A stretch of DNA of 64,000 nucleotides from JAGWBF01 sp965116325 (GCA_965116325.1 OZ220675.1:2170001-2234000); one strand, 5' to 3'; positions 41,349-49,500 are shown, counted from the stretch's first letter. Numbers and translations: made by a program. The notes: a model not told the origin generated them from the letters alone.

Positions 41349-42425
41349 TTGGCTGAATACAAGATTGCCCTCATACCCGGCGACGGCGTCGGCGCTGAGG
41401 TGGTCGCCGAAGGCACCAAGGTGCTGGACGCCCTGGCCGCCAGGGACGGCAGCTACACTTTTGAGTACTCCAGCTTCCCCTGGGGTTCCGACTACTACCG
41501 GGAGACGGGCCGAATGATGCCCGAGGGTGGACTGGAGGAGGTGGCGGCCCACGATGCCATCCTGTTCGGGGCTGTGGGAGACCCGAACATTCCCGACCAT
41601 ATCACGCTGCACGGCCTGATCCTCCCCATCCGCCGGCAGTTCGACCAGGGCATCTGCTTGCGTCCTTCTCTCTTGTTCGAAGGCGTCGAGTCGCCCCTGG
41701 CGGGAAAGGCCCCTGGGGACATAGACCTGGTGGTCTTCAGGGAGAACACCGAGGGGGAGTACGCCAACATGGGGGGCTTCATGTACCAGGGTACCCCCGA
41801 GGAGGTGTCCCTGCAGACCAGCGTATTCACCTACAGGGGGACCGAACGCATCATCCGCGCTGCCTTCGACTATGCCCAGAAGCGCAACAAGGCCAAAAAG
41901 GTGACCTCGGTGACCAAGTCCAACGCTATGCAGTATGGCATGGTGTTCTGGGACCGGGTGTTCGATGAGGTGGCCGCGGACTATCCCGACATCGCGACCG
42001 AGTCCCTGCTGGTGGACCGGGCATGCATGGACTTGGTGCGACGGCCTGAGTCCTTCGATGTGATGGTGGCATCCAACCTGTTTGGAGACATCATCACGGA
42101 TATCGCAGCCATAGTTACGGGCAGCATGGGCTTGGCGCCCAGCGCCAACATCAACCCCGCCCGCGAATTCCCGTCCATGTTCGAGCCGGTGCACGGCGCG
42201 GCCTTCGATATAGCAGGTCAGGGGCTGGCCAATCCCCTGGCTACCATCTTGGCAGCGGGGATGATGCTGGAACACCTTGGCGAAGCTAGAGCGGCATCGG
42301 ATATAGAGTCCGCGGTGAAGCGAAATCTCAGCGAGGGGGTAGTGCGCACGGCGGACTTGGGGGGCAAGGCAACGACCTCCCAGGTGGGCGACGAGATAGT
42401 GCGGCTGTTGACCGGAGGCCCCTAG
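41349..42425 (+). CDS. tartrate/D-malate dehydrogenase-type member of the isopropylmalate dehydrogenase family
   Basis: A 358-residue beta-decarboxylating dehydrogenase. Segments: IPGDGVGAEV, WGSDYYRETGRMMPEGGLE, FGAVGDPNIPDHITLHGLILPIR, VVFRENTEGEYANMGG and ASNLFGDIITDIAAIVTGSMGLAPSANINP. The DYYRETGRMMP segment marks the tartrate dehydrogenase/D-malate dehydrogenase branch rather than LeuB or Icd. It uses NAD and a divalent metal. The TTG at 41349 has AGGAGG seven bases upstream; the ATG nearby is out of frame. 3-isopropylmalate use cannot be excluded. Confidence 0.88.
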   Translation: MAEYKIALIPGDGVGAEVVAEGTKVLDALAARDGSYTFEYSSFPWGSDYYRETGRMMPEGGLEEVAAHDAILFGAVGDPNIPDHITLHGLILPIRRQFDQGICLRPSLLFEGVESPLAGKAPGDIDLVVFRENTEGEYANMGGFMYQGTPEEVSLQTSVFTYRGTERIIRAAFDYAQKRNKAKKVTSVTKSNAMQYGMVFWDRVFDEVAADYPDIATESLLVDRACMDLVRRPESFDVMVASNLFGDIITDIAAIVTGSMGLAPSANINPAREFPSMFEPVHGAAFDIAGQGLANPLATILAAGMMLEHLGEARAASDIESAVKRNLSEGVVRTADLGGKATTSQVGDEIVRLLTGGP

Positions 42426-42457
42426 GGCTGAGGCCGATTTCCAGCTACGCATGTCGA

Positions 42458-42486
42458 TTGACACACCCCACGGGCTGACGTAAAAT
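42458..42486 (+). promoter_or_regulatory. near-consensus promoter of the Cox-type pair
   Basis: TTGACA (42458-42463), 17 bases, TAAAAT (42481-42486). It matches consensus at 11 of 12 positions and should be strong. The leader to the GTG at 42567 would be about 74 bases. Confidence 0.7.
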
Positions 42487-42566
42487 CCCAGCGTTCCCGG
42501 TGTCTTTACAACATGGTGCGATGAATTGCTGTGATTGGCGCACCAACATTCCCAGGAGGTTGACCG

Positions 42567-43028
42567 GTGGCTACAGTCACGATGACCGTCAACGGCACCA
42601 GCTACACCAACGACGTCGAGCCCAGGCTGCTTCTCGTGCACTACATCCGGGATGTCCTGGGCCTCACCGGCACCCACGTGGGGTGTGACACCAGCCAGTG
42701 CGGCGCCTGCACCATCCGCCTGAATGGGCGCGCGGTGAAGTGCTGCACCATGTTCGCCGTACAGGCCAACGGGGCTGAGATCACGACCATCGAGGGGATG
42801 GCGACCAACGGCGAGCTTCACCCCATCCAACAGGGCTTCTGGGATGAACACGGCCTCCAGTGCGGCTTCTGCACTCCGGGGATGATCATGCTGGCCCAAC
42901 AGCTCCTGGAGCGCAACCCCAATCCCAGCGAGCAGGATATTCGCCGTGGCTTGGCCGGCAATCTGTGTCGGTGCACCGGCTACCACAACATCGTCAAGGC
43001 CATCCAAAACGCGGCCAGCAAGGGCTAG
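42567..43028 (+). CDS. [2Fe-2S] subunit of a xanthine oxidase/CO dehydrogenase-type enzyme
   Basis: A 153-residue small subunit of the molybdenum hydroxylase family (CoxS type). The plant-type cluster lies in CDTSQCGACTIRL with a further Cys in VKCCTMF; the second cluster is in CGFCTPGMIM and NLCRCTGYHNIVKAI. It passes electrons from the molybdenum site to the FAD subunit. The GTG has an AGGAGG before it. The FAD subunit gene follows at 51 bases, but the Mo-binding large subunit is absent. The first cluster's CGAC is a usual variant. Confidence 0.93.
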   Translation: MATVTMTVNGTSYTNDVEPRLLLVHYIRDVLGLTGTHVGCDTSQCGACTIRLNGRAVKCCTMFAVQANGAEITTIEGMATNGELHPIQQGFWDEHGLQCGFCTPGMIMLAQQLLERNPNPSEQDIRRGLAGNLCRCTGYHNIVKAIQNAASKG

Positions 43029-43079
43029 CCTGCCTGGTCCCTCCAATCAGCATTTAGACCGCCAAAGGGAGGTCCGGAT

Positions 43080-43943
43080 ATGATTCCCAGCTCCTTCGAG
43101 TACTTTGCTCCATCAACCCTGGCCGAGGCGCAGACGTTGCTTCGCCGCTACGGAGGCGATGCCAAGGTTGTGGCAGGTGGGCACAGCCTCATCCCCTTGA
43201 TGAAGATGCGCCTGTCCGAGCCCGGATACCTCATTGACCTGGGAGGCGTCGAGGAGCTGTCCTATATCCGGGAAGATGACGGCGGACTGGCCATCGGGGC
43301 CATGACCACCTACTACGACATCGAAAGCTCACCTTTGGTCAAGAGCAGGTACCCGGTGCTTGCCGAAGCAACGGCGCTTGTGGCGGACATCCAGGTGAGG
43401 AACAAGGGTACCATCGGCGGGTCCATGGCCCACGCTGACCCGTCGGCAGACCTGACGGCTGTGGTGCTGGCCCTGGAAGCCGAGATGCGTTCGGGCAGCT
43501 CAAGGGCCCAGCGCACCATGCCGGCCCACAGGTTCTTCGTTGACACCTTCACGACAACCCTGCGAGAGAACGAAATACTGACGGAAATCAAGCTGCCGGC
43601 CGTTCCGGCAAAGACCGGCGGAGCCTACAGGAAGTTCGCAAACAAGGCATCCCACTTCGCTGAGGTGGGCGTGGCCGCCCTCGTCACCATCGACGGAGGA
43701 GTCTGTCAGAGGGTCAGGATCGGCATCACCGGTGCAGGCCCGATAGCTTCGAGGGCCAGGGCAGCGGAGCGAGCGCTGGAGGGCAAGGAACCCACCGCGC
43801 GGAACATCGCCACCGCAGCCGGCCGGGCGGGCAGGGGCATCGAGTTTCAGAGCAACATCCACGCTTCGTCCGAGTACAGGGCCCACTTAACGACGGTCTT
43901 TGCCCGCAGAGCTCTGGAAGAGGCTGTCAGCCGGGCAGGCTAG
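43080..43943 (+). CDS. FAD subunit of a xanthine oxidase/CO dehydrogenase-type enzyme
   Basis: A 287-residue CoxM-like flavoprotein. FAD contacts are in VVAGGHSLIPLMKMRL and the TIGGSMAHADPSADL motif; the C-terminal domain (YRKFANKASHFAEVGVAALV) is typical. It accepts electrons from the FeS subunit. GGAGG precedes the ATG. Its 3' end faces the gamma carbonic anhydrase gene, so no large subunit follows. The pair may work with a distant CoxL-type subunit. CO, aldehyde, xanthine or nicotinate cannot be told apart from these two subunits alone. Confidence 0.93.
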   Translation: MIPSSFEYFAPSTLAEAQTLLRRYGGDAKVVAGGHSLIPLMKMRLSEPGYLIDLGGVEELSYIREDDGGLAIGAMTTYYDIESSPLVKSRYPVLAEATALVADIQVRNKGTIGGSMAHADPSADLTAVVLALEAEMRSGSSRAQRTMPAHRFFVDTFTTTLRENEILTEIKLPAVPAKTGGAYRKFANKASHFAEVGVAALVTIDGGVCQRVRIGITGAGPIASRARAAERALEGKEPTARNIATAAGRAGRGIEFQSNIHASSEYRAHLTTVFARRALEEAVSRAG

Positions 43944-43952
43944 CCGGGGGAA

Positions 43953-44474
43953 TCAGCCGGGAATCTCCGTCCCGTACCCCTCCCGCTTGTGGGCTTGAGC
44001 GTTGGCGATGTAGCTCCTGGTCGGGGCTTCCAGCCGGCGCCGGTTCTCGGCGGACAAAGGGCGCACCTCTGCCGGAACGCCAATCACCAGGGACTCGTCT
44101 GGGATAATTGTCTTAGCCCGGATCACCGCTCCCGCTCCTACAAAGCAGAAGTTGCCGATCTCCGCTTCCTCCAGCAATACCGCATTGATGCCGATCATCA
44201 CGTTGTTGCCCACTCGGTGGCCGTGCAGCACTGCTCCATGGGTCACGGAGACGTTGTCGCCGATGTGCAGATAGTCGTCGGTGTGTACCACGCAGGTGTC
44301 CTGGATGACCGAGTTGCGACCTATGGTGATGCGCCCGTAGTCGGCCCGGATTACTGCCCCCGGCCACACGCTCGAGTTTTCCCCGATCTCCACGTCGCCC
44401 ACTATGTAGCAGGCCTCGCTGATGAAGGCTGAAGGATGAATCTTGGGTTCCTTGCCGCCGAATCCTCGGATCAC
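43953..44474 (-). CDS. gamma-class carbonic anhydrase-like hexapeptide-repeat protein
   Basis: A 173-residue left-handed beta-helix with hexapeptide repeats. The zinc-ligand His are placed as in Cam/YrdA: VVHTDDYLHIGDNVSVTHGAVLHG. Relatives hydrate CO2 (gamma carbonic anhydrase) or bind acyl groups. Catalytic and metal residues appear intact. The start at 44474 has a GGAGAGGTG before it. It is convergent with coxM (9-base gap). The upstream gap (44475-44849) holds palindromic repeats. Carbonic anhydrase activity is inferred from fold and His pattern; many YrdA-like proteins have weak activity. Confidence 0.88.
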   Translation of the reverse strand: MIRGFGGKEPKIHPSAFISEACYIVGDVEIGENSSVWPGAVIRADYGRITIGRNSVIQDTCVVHTDDYLHIGDNVSVTHGAVLHGHRVGNNVMIGINAVLLEEAEIGNFCFVGAGAVIRAKTIIPDESLVIGVPAEVRPLSAENRRRLEAPTRSYIANAQAHKREGYGTEIPG

Positions 44475-44551
44475 CTCTCCTCCCGTCTGAAGCAGCTCTG
44501 GGGGTGCCCCGCCAAGCTTCGCTCCATTCTACCACCGGCGTCCTTTGCGTC

Positions 44552-44775
44552 TTGCCCCTCTCTCCGACGGGAGAGGGTTGGTGTGAAGGGGGCAGGCCGG
44601 CCCGCGGTATAAGAGGTGGCCTCAGCAGGGCTCACCACCCTGTAACAATCCCGTCACTCCCGCGGAAGCGGGAGTCTACGCCCCCACCGCTACGCCGTGA
44701 GCCCGGATAGGTTCCCGCTTGCGCGGGAACGACGAAGCTAGGTAAGGAAGAGGGTTGGTGTGAGGGAGAGCTTCA
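44552..44775. repeat. cluster of intergenic palindromes
   Basis: The 44475-44849 gap holds CCCCTCTCTCC...GGGAGAGGG-ttggtGTGAAGGGGG (44552-44592), two palindromes of the type found in many genomes (CACTCCCGCGGAAGCGGGAG at 44655-44674, GTTCCCGCTTGCGCGGGAAC at 44711-44730), and a partial copy of the first (44748-44770). No gene is seen between them. Confidence 0.65.
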
Positions 44776-44776
44776 A

Positions 44777-44805
44777 TTGACTAGCGCAGACTGGTGTGAT
44801 ACAAG
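44777..44805 (+). promoter_or_regulatory. promoter of the hot-dog gene pair
   Basis: TTGACT (44777-44782), 17 bases, TACAAG (44800-44805) with TGA before it (extended -10). Transcription should start near 44812, which excludes the GTG at 44796 and supports the ATG at 44850 as the start. Confidence 0.6.
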
Positions 44806-44849
44806 GTAAATCGCCTTCCCCAGAAGATATCGTTAAACAGCAGATAGCT

Positions 44850-45266
44850 ATGGCCGAATCCAAGAAACTCTACTCATACGAAGATATACAGGTAGGAGAT
44901 GCCCTGGGGTCCTACGAGTACGTGCTGACGCAGGAGATGCTGGACATGTTCCGGGAATCGGTGGACGACCCGGAGGCCCCCTTCCCGACCATCGCGATCA
45001 AGCACGATGCCACAGCCTTCGAGCTGGCGTACGAGGACCACACGGGCACCATCAACGCAGCCAACGAGGTGGAGTTCCACGCCGCTCCGGTGCCTGGTAA
45101 GACCATCAGGGTAACCGGCAGGGTTGCGAACAAGTATTTGCGAAAGGACCTGCCCTATATAGTCCTGGAAGCCTCGGCGGTGGATGAAGATGGGAGGCTG
45201 CTGGAAAGGGTCAGGACTTACCAGCTAAAGAAGCCCGACGAGCTGGGGAAAAAGTGGGAACCATGA
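44850..45266 (+). CDS. MaoC-like hot-dog protein A
   Basis: A 138-residue hot-dog protein. Segments YSYEDIQVGDALGSYEYVLTQ and INAANEVEFHAAPVPGKTIRVTGRVANKYLRKDL match the MaoC/dehydratase fold, but the catalytic Asp-x4-His is not clear (IAIKHDATAFELAY has a His). The start at ATG 44850 follows from the promoter, although the frame is open from 44796. Its stop overlaps the start of the next hot-dog gene (ATGA, 45263-45266), a sign of coupling. Such pairs often form a heterodimer that hydrates an acyl-CoA. Confidence 0.78.
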   Translation: MAESKKLYSYEDIQVGDALGSYEYVLTQEMLDMFRESVDDPEAPFPTIAIKHDATAFELAYEDHTGTINAANEVEFHAAPVPGKTIRVTGRVANKYLRKDLPYIVLEASAVDEDGRLLERVRTYQLKKPDELGKKWEP

Positions 45267-45682
45267 GCGAGTACGCCGTGGGCGACAAGATGCCGTCCAT
45301 CACCCACCAGATAACCCAGGAGAAGATCAACCTGTTCGAGGCCTGCGCCATCGCCGAGAGGCAGAACGTCCACAACGACGCCGGAATAGCAGCCCAGCGT
45401 TTCGGCACCTCCCAGCCCATCGCATCGGGAAGAATGAGCATCGCCTACGCCTCGGAGGCCCTTCGCAGGTTCCTCGGGGCTGAGGCGTTCAACACCACCG
45501 GCAAGGTCAACCTGAAGTTCCTTCGCCCGGTCAAGCAGGGCGACTCTGTGCTGGTCAGAGGTGAAGTTACCGAGGTGGTTGAGGAAGCCGGTGGGCGGCA
45601 GGTGACCGTAGAGGTGCGGTGCGAGAACCAGAACGGCGACCTCACGGCAGTGGGACAAGGCAGCGCCTTGCTGCCCTCGTAG
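45263..45682 (+). CDS. MaoC-like hot-dog protein B
   Basis: A 139-residue hot-dog protein translationally coupled to the one before it by a four-base ATGA overlap. It has AERQNVHNDAGIAAQRFGTSQPIASGRMSIAYAS, where the H-N-D-A segment is the usual catalytic region of MaoC hydratases (N-x-H-x-D like), and core strands VNLKFLRPVKQGDSVLVRGEV. Together with protein A it could form an enoyl-CoA hydratase heterodimer. The frame is open nine bases upstream of the ATG. The hydrolase gene follows at 43 bases. Confidence 0.82.
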   Translation: MSEYAVGDKMPSITHQITQEKINLFEACAIAERQNVHNDAGIAAQRFGTSQPIASGRMSIAYASEALRRFLGAEAFNTTGKVNLKFLRPVKQGDSVLVRGEVTEVVEEAGGRQVTVEVRCENQNGDLTAVGQGSALLPS

Positions 45683-45725
45683 CGACTTTGCGCCGACCAA
45701 AGGCGGGCGACTGAAAGGTGGAGAT

Positions 45726-46601
45726 ATGATCGTAGACCTGATTAGGGTCGACACCGACGACGGCATAAGCACTATCGGGGCCCTATACCCTCCCAGGGCT
45801 GAGGCCCCGAAGGATCTCGCGGTGGACTCGATGCTCCTCATCCACGGTTCGGGGACGAACTTCTACGCACCCCACGGCGCCGCCATGGCCGAGGACCTGA
45901 GCGCTGCGGGAATTCCATCCCTGTCCTTCAATACCCGAGGACACGACATCATATGGCGGGACCCGGAGAATGGCGAGTATTACGGCAACGCCTACGAAAT
46001 TCTGGACGATTGCAACATCGACCTCAAGGCGGGAATGGACTACCTCTGGGCCCAGGGCTACCGGCGCATCGGCATCCTCGGGCATAGCATGGGCGCGGTG
46101 AAGGTGGCCTACTATGCGGCTACCGCCCAGGATTCGAGGGTGCAGGTGGTGGTCCCCATCTCCCCAGTTCGCCTGTCCTACAGCTACTACATGGAGTCCG
46201 AGGACCGGGATGAGTTTTCAGGCATCATAGACCTGGCCCGCTCCCTGGAGTCCCAGGGCAAGGGGGACCAGGTGTTCAGGGTCGATTTCCCCATACCCCA
46301 CATGTTCGGAGCATCGTCCTACCTGGACAAGCATGGCCCCGACGAGCGCTACAACCTGGTGCAGCTTGCTCCCAACATAGATATCCCGATGATGGTGCTG
46401 GGAGGCAGCCTGGAGACCCACACCAGGCTCCTGGATATCTGCACAGACCTCGCCGGTGCGGCGGTAAACAGCCCCCAGGCCGATTGTGTCATCATCGAAG
46501 GAGGCACTCACTCCCTGACCAACAAGCGGGAAGAGGCTGCCAAGGCGGTGGTGGACTGGCTGGCCTCGGTACGTGTCCCATCATCCCAGGCGGCCGATTA
46601 A
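45726..46601 (+). CDS. alpha/beta hydrolase
   Basis: A 291-residue alpha/beta hydrolase with oxyanion loop LLIHGSGTNFYAPHGA, nucleophile elbow LGHSMGAVKVAYYAA and catalytic-His candidate GGTHSLTNKREEA near the C-terminus. A likely acid is in the segment before it. It lies in a same-direction run with the hot-dog pair, the FAA hydrolase and a permease. A GGTGGAG precedes the ATG. It may cleave an ester, C-C bond or thioester intermediate of the same route. No export signal. Confidence 0.9.
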   Translation: MIVDLIRVDTDDGISTIGALYPPRAEAPKDLAVDSMLLIHGSGTNFYAPHGAAMAEDLSAAGIPSLSFNTRGHDIIWRDPENGEYYGNAYEILDDCNIDLKAGMDYLWAQGYRRIGILGHSMGAVKVAYYAATAQDSRVQVVVPISPVRLSYSYYMESEDRDEFSGIIDLARSLESQGKGDQVFRVDFPIPHMFGASSYLDKHGPDERYNLVQLAPNIDIPMMVLGGSLETHTRLLDICTDLAGAAVNSPQADCVIIEGGTHSLTNKREEAAKAVVDWLASVRVPSSQAAD

Positions 46602-46641
46602 CGCAACGCAGGCCGCCAATGCCTGCCGGAGGTTGAGTTAG

Positions 46642-47631
46642 GTGAAACTTGCTTCTTTCCAGGTGCAGACCAAGGTGGGCCGGTTCACGCGAATTGGAGC
46701 GGTCCAGGAGAACAACTCCTTAATTGACCTGACCTCGTCCTACGTCGCCCTGCTGGAGCATGAGGGGAGGACCAACTGCTACGGCGCAGGGGAGGCCATC
46801 GTGCCGTCCGACATGAAGGTCTTCATCGAGGGAGGCGACTTCAGCCTTAAGGAAGCTGGGCGCGCCGTAGACTACATCCTCCACCTGCCCGCCGGCGCAT
46901 CATCCCAGGGACCAAGGGGCGAGTCCCTGGTCTTTGGTATGGATGAGGTCGATCTTCTGCCTCCCCTTAGCCACCCCAACTCCCTGCGGGACTTCATCCT
47001 CTTCGAGAAGCATTTCCGCCGGGCCTACGATGCTATGGGTATCGAGCCACCCGAAGCTTGGTACAAGATGCCCATCTACTACAAGGGCAACCCGGCGGCT
47101 ATGATCGGCCATGGCCAGGAGCTGGAGTGGCCCTCTTACACCGAAAAGCTGGACTATGAGCTGGAGATGGCCCTAGTGGTAGGCAAGGCAGGGAAAAACA
47201 TCTCCCAGGGCGACGCCAAAGACCATTTCTACGGCTTCTGCTGCATGAACGACTTCAGCGCCAGGGACATCCAGATGGATGAGATGAGCGTCCGGCTGGG
47301 CCCGGCCAAGGGCAAGGACTTTGCCACCTCTATCGGGCCCTGGATCGTGACCATAGACGAGGTTGGTGACTTCCACAGCCTGGAGATGTATGCACGAGTC
47401 AACGGCGAGTTGTGGTCCCAGGGGAACTGTCGCGAGATGTTCCATTCATGGGAGCGGATGATCGAGCACGTCTCGTGGGAAGAGACAATATATCCCACCG
47501 ACATCATGGGATCCGGCACGGCGAACCGGGGCTGCGGCCTGGAAATCGACCGATGGCTCAAGCCCGGCGACACCATCGAAATCGAGATTGAGAAACTCGG
47601 GATACTCAGCAACAAGATAGTCCGCCGGTAG
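46642..47631 (+). CDS. fumarylacetoacetate hydrolase-family protein
   Basis: A 329-residue member of the FAH family, metal-dependent hydrolases and decarboxylases of ring-cleavage products. The metal ligands lie in the segments LDYELEMALVVGKAGKNI and CCMNDFSARDIQMDEM, with the core signature KGKDFATSIGPWIVTIDEVGD and the C-terminal GSGTANRGCGLEIDRWLKPGDTIEIEIEKLG. The GTG at 46642 has a CGGAGG ribosome-binding site. Members break fumarylacetoacetate, fumarylpyruvate or hydroxyhexadienedioate. The nearest family is the fumarylpyruvate hydrolase-like clade, but this is not certain. Confidence 0.92.
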   Translation: MKLASFQVQTKVGRFTRIGAVQENNSLIDLTSSYVALLEHEGRTNCYGAGEAIVPSDMKVFIEGGDFSLKEAGRAVDYILHLPAGASSQGPRGESLVFGMDEVDLLPPLSHPNSLRDFILFEKHFRRAYDAMGIEPPEAWYKMPIYYKGNPAAMIGHGQELEWPSYTEKLDYELEMALVVGKAGKNISQGDAKDHFYGFCCMNDFSARDIQMDEMSVRLGPAKGKDFATSIGPWIVTIDEVGDFHSLEMYARVNGELWSQGNCREMFHSWERMIEHVSWEETIYPTDIMGSGTANRGCGLEIDRWLKPGDTIEIEIEKLGILSNKIVRR

Positions 47632-47687
47632 GGGCGCCCGCTATCTGGCTTCCCCTGGCCCTCCTCTTTCCCGCTCTCACGGGGGCG

Positions 47688-48554
47688 GTGAACATCCTCG
47701 ACAAGTTCATTATCGACCGCCACGCCCCCAACGTTTACGTCTATGCTGCGTGGATCGGCGTCTTCGAGCTGTTCATCGGCGTGGTCAGCCTTGCGGTCGT
47801 GTCGGGGGTACAAGGCGTATCGGCGCCGTCCTTTGGCGGAGGCGCAGCCATCGGTGCAGTGTCGGCCTCGGGGCTGATGTTTCTGTTGGCCGCCCTCAAG
47901 TACGGGCAGGTAAACCGGGTTGTGCCCATCTGGTTTACATATCCTCTGCTTGTGGCTCCCGTTGCCGCAGTGGTCCTCGACGAGCACCTATCGGCCATTG
48001 CCCTTGGCGCGATTTTCCTGGCCGTGGTAGGCGCCATACTGGTTTCTTGGGAGGGAGAAAGCGCAAGGGGCCGCTTCGGGCATCCTGCAGCCCTGTTGTT
48101 GGCGCTGGGAGCCTCTGCGGGCTGGGCCCTCTCCTTCATACTGAGCAGGCACTTCTTGGAAAGCGGCCACTTCTGGCAGGTATTTGCATCCTACCGGCTG
48201 GGCTTCGCCGTGGTGATGCTCATGGGGGTAGGTTCCCGCCGGGTGCGCATCTCCTCTGTGAGGTTGGTGCGCGATGCCACCTTTGTGCGGTTGATGGTGG
48301 CGGCCGAGCTAATCATTACCGTTGTGGTGATAACCAGGTTCGCCGCCGTGTCCCTGGGACCCGATGTGTCCATCATTGCAGCCATCAGCGCCGTGCAGCC
48401 TGCCTTGGTGTACTTCTATTCCCTTGTGCTGGCGGGGATGTCTCCCCTGATGTTCGGTTCCTGGGTGAACAGGGGAACTTTCTTTACCCAGTCGGGAGGC
48501 ATCCTGGCCATCACAGCCGCTGTGGTCATCATTTCCCTCCAGGGGGAGGGCTAG
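47688..48554 (+). CDS. EamA/DMT-family permease
   Basis: The conceptual 288-residue protein has about nine hydrophobic helices and EamA-repeat pattern. The frame is open upstream from about 47631 and encodes PAIWLPLALLFPALTGA, which would be the missing first helix, but holds no ATG, GTG or TTG, only CTG. The GTG at 47688 is therefore a formal start; the true start may be a CTG or the gene may be translated from an atypical codon. The transporter may import or export a compound of the hydrolase cluster. Confidence 0.8.
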   Translation: MNILDKFIIDRHAPNVYVYAAWIGVFELFIGVVSLAVVSGVQGVSAPSFGGGAAIGAVSASGLMFLLAALKYGQVNRVVPIWFTYPLLVAPVAAVVLDEHLSAIALGAIFLAVVGAILVSWEGESARGRFGHPAALLLALGASAGWALSFILSRHFLESGHFWQVFASYRLGFAVVMLMGVGSRRVRISSVRLVRDATFVRLMVAAELIITVVVITRFAAVSLGPDVSIIAAISAVQPALVYFYSLVLAGMSPLMFGSWVNRGTFFTQSGGILAITAAVVIISLQGEG

Positions 48555-48608
48555 AACTTGGTCCAGAGGGCACCGGGAGGCTCGGCGGCGGCCGGCAGGC
48601 GCGCGCTG

Positions 48609-48637
48609 TTGACCTGTCGTTGACCAGACCTTATAGT
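48609..48637 (+). promoter_or_regulatory. promoter of the degenerate hydrolase
   Basis: TTGACC (48609-48614), 17 bases, TATAGT (48632-48637). Leader to the TTG start at 48687 is about 43 bases. Confidence 0.55.
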
Positions 48638-48686
48638 TACGCCCGCATGACGACACAATCCATACTGCAGACGGCTGGTTAGCGCG

Positions 48687-49445
48687 TTGGCCGACCTCTT
48701 GCTGGTACACGACCTGGGGCATAGCTCGCGTTTCTGGGGGCCGGTCTGGGGGCACCTGACAGCCCCCCGGGAGCATCCACCCCGCCTGCACCGTCAGCCG
48801 ACGGTGGGCAAGGTTCATGCCATGGACCTGCCTGAGCACGGCGACGGGCCAGCCTCAAACGGGCAGAGGCCCTCTTACCGGAGCTACGTTTCTGCGATCA
48901 TCGAGGAGGTGGAGCGCCAGGACCTGAAGGATGTGGTCCTGGTTGGTCACGGCTTCACCGCCCCAATGTTGCTGCAGGCTGCCGCAGAGATGGTCCAGCC
49001 TCCAAAGCAGATCATTCTCTTTGCCGGTGTAGTGCCATTCAGAGGAAGACCGGCGCCCAACCTGATAGACCGCAAACTCAAGCTGGTGCTGATGCTTTCG
49101 GGCATGAGGACCATGGGCACGGGCAGGATCAAGCTTCCCGGCCTTGCGGTAACCCGCTTCTACTGCAACGGAATGGACCCATTTCAGTTGGTGCCGGTGC
49201 TGGGGCGGTTCGAGCCTCTGCCCTTGAACATATTCCGGGCAAAGGTCCGTCCTCCCGACCTCCGTGAAACGTGTCCTGTGGCATATGTGCCCCTGTCCAG
49301 AAACAACGTGGTCTCGACGAAAACCCAGGGACTGATAGCCTCCGCCATCCCCGGGGCGACTCTTGCGCCGCCCATGAGCACATGCCATGAAGCGATGATC
49401 GAGGACCCCCTCGAGGTTGCCGAGGTGATTCTCAGCTACTGCTGA
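48687..49445 (+). CDS. alpha/beta hydrolase-like protein without a nucleophile serine
   Basis: A 252-residue alpha/beta-hydrolase fold, seen from LLLVHDLGHSSRFWGPVW (oxyanion segment) and the C-terminal STCHEAMIEDP (His position). The nucleophile elbow reads VGHGFTAP: the serine of G-H-S-x-G is Gly89 and the following Gly is Thr. The usual catalysis is thus unlikely unless another residue serves. It may be a binding protein. The TTG at 48687 is the only good start; the promoter at 48609-48637 supports transcription. Confidence 0.75.
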   Translation: MADLLLVHDLGHSSRFWGPVWGHLTAPREHPPRLHRQPTVGKVHAMDLPEHGDGPASNGQRPSYRSYVSAIIEEVERQDLKDVVLVGHGFTAPMLLQAAAEMVQPPKQIILFAGVVPFRGRPAPNLIDRKLKLVLMLSGMRTMGTGRIKLPGLAVTRFYCNGMDPFQLVPVLGRFEPLPLNIFRAKVRPPDLRETCPVAYVPLSRNNVVSTKTQGLIASAIPGATLAPPMSTCHEAMIEDPLEVAEVILSYC

Positions 49446-49491
49446 ATGGGACCTGGGCCGGGAGCGCTGCGCCAGCGCGGGCGTCCCGGCG

Positions 49492-49500
49492 TGATAAAAT
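49492..49500 (+). promoter_or_regulatory. extended -10 promoter of the flavin reductase gene
   Basis: TGA directly before TAAAAT (49495-49500), with no clear -35. The GTG start is about 34 bases after the expected start point. A six-base hairpin (GCGCTG-CGC-CAGCGC) lies just upstream. Confidence 0.45.

Noticed and set aside
41301..43046. A long minus-strand frame (581 codons) opposite the dehydrogenase and CoxS genes
   Set aside because: Both plus-strand products show clear family motifs; the long antisense frame follows from high-GC codon use and has none.
44796..44849. GTG 44796 as start of hot-dog protein A
   Set aside because: It lies upstream of the transcription start expected from the promoter at 44777-44805.
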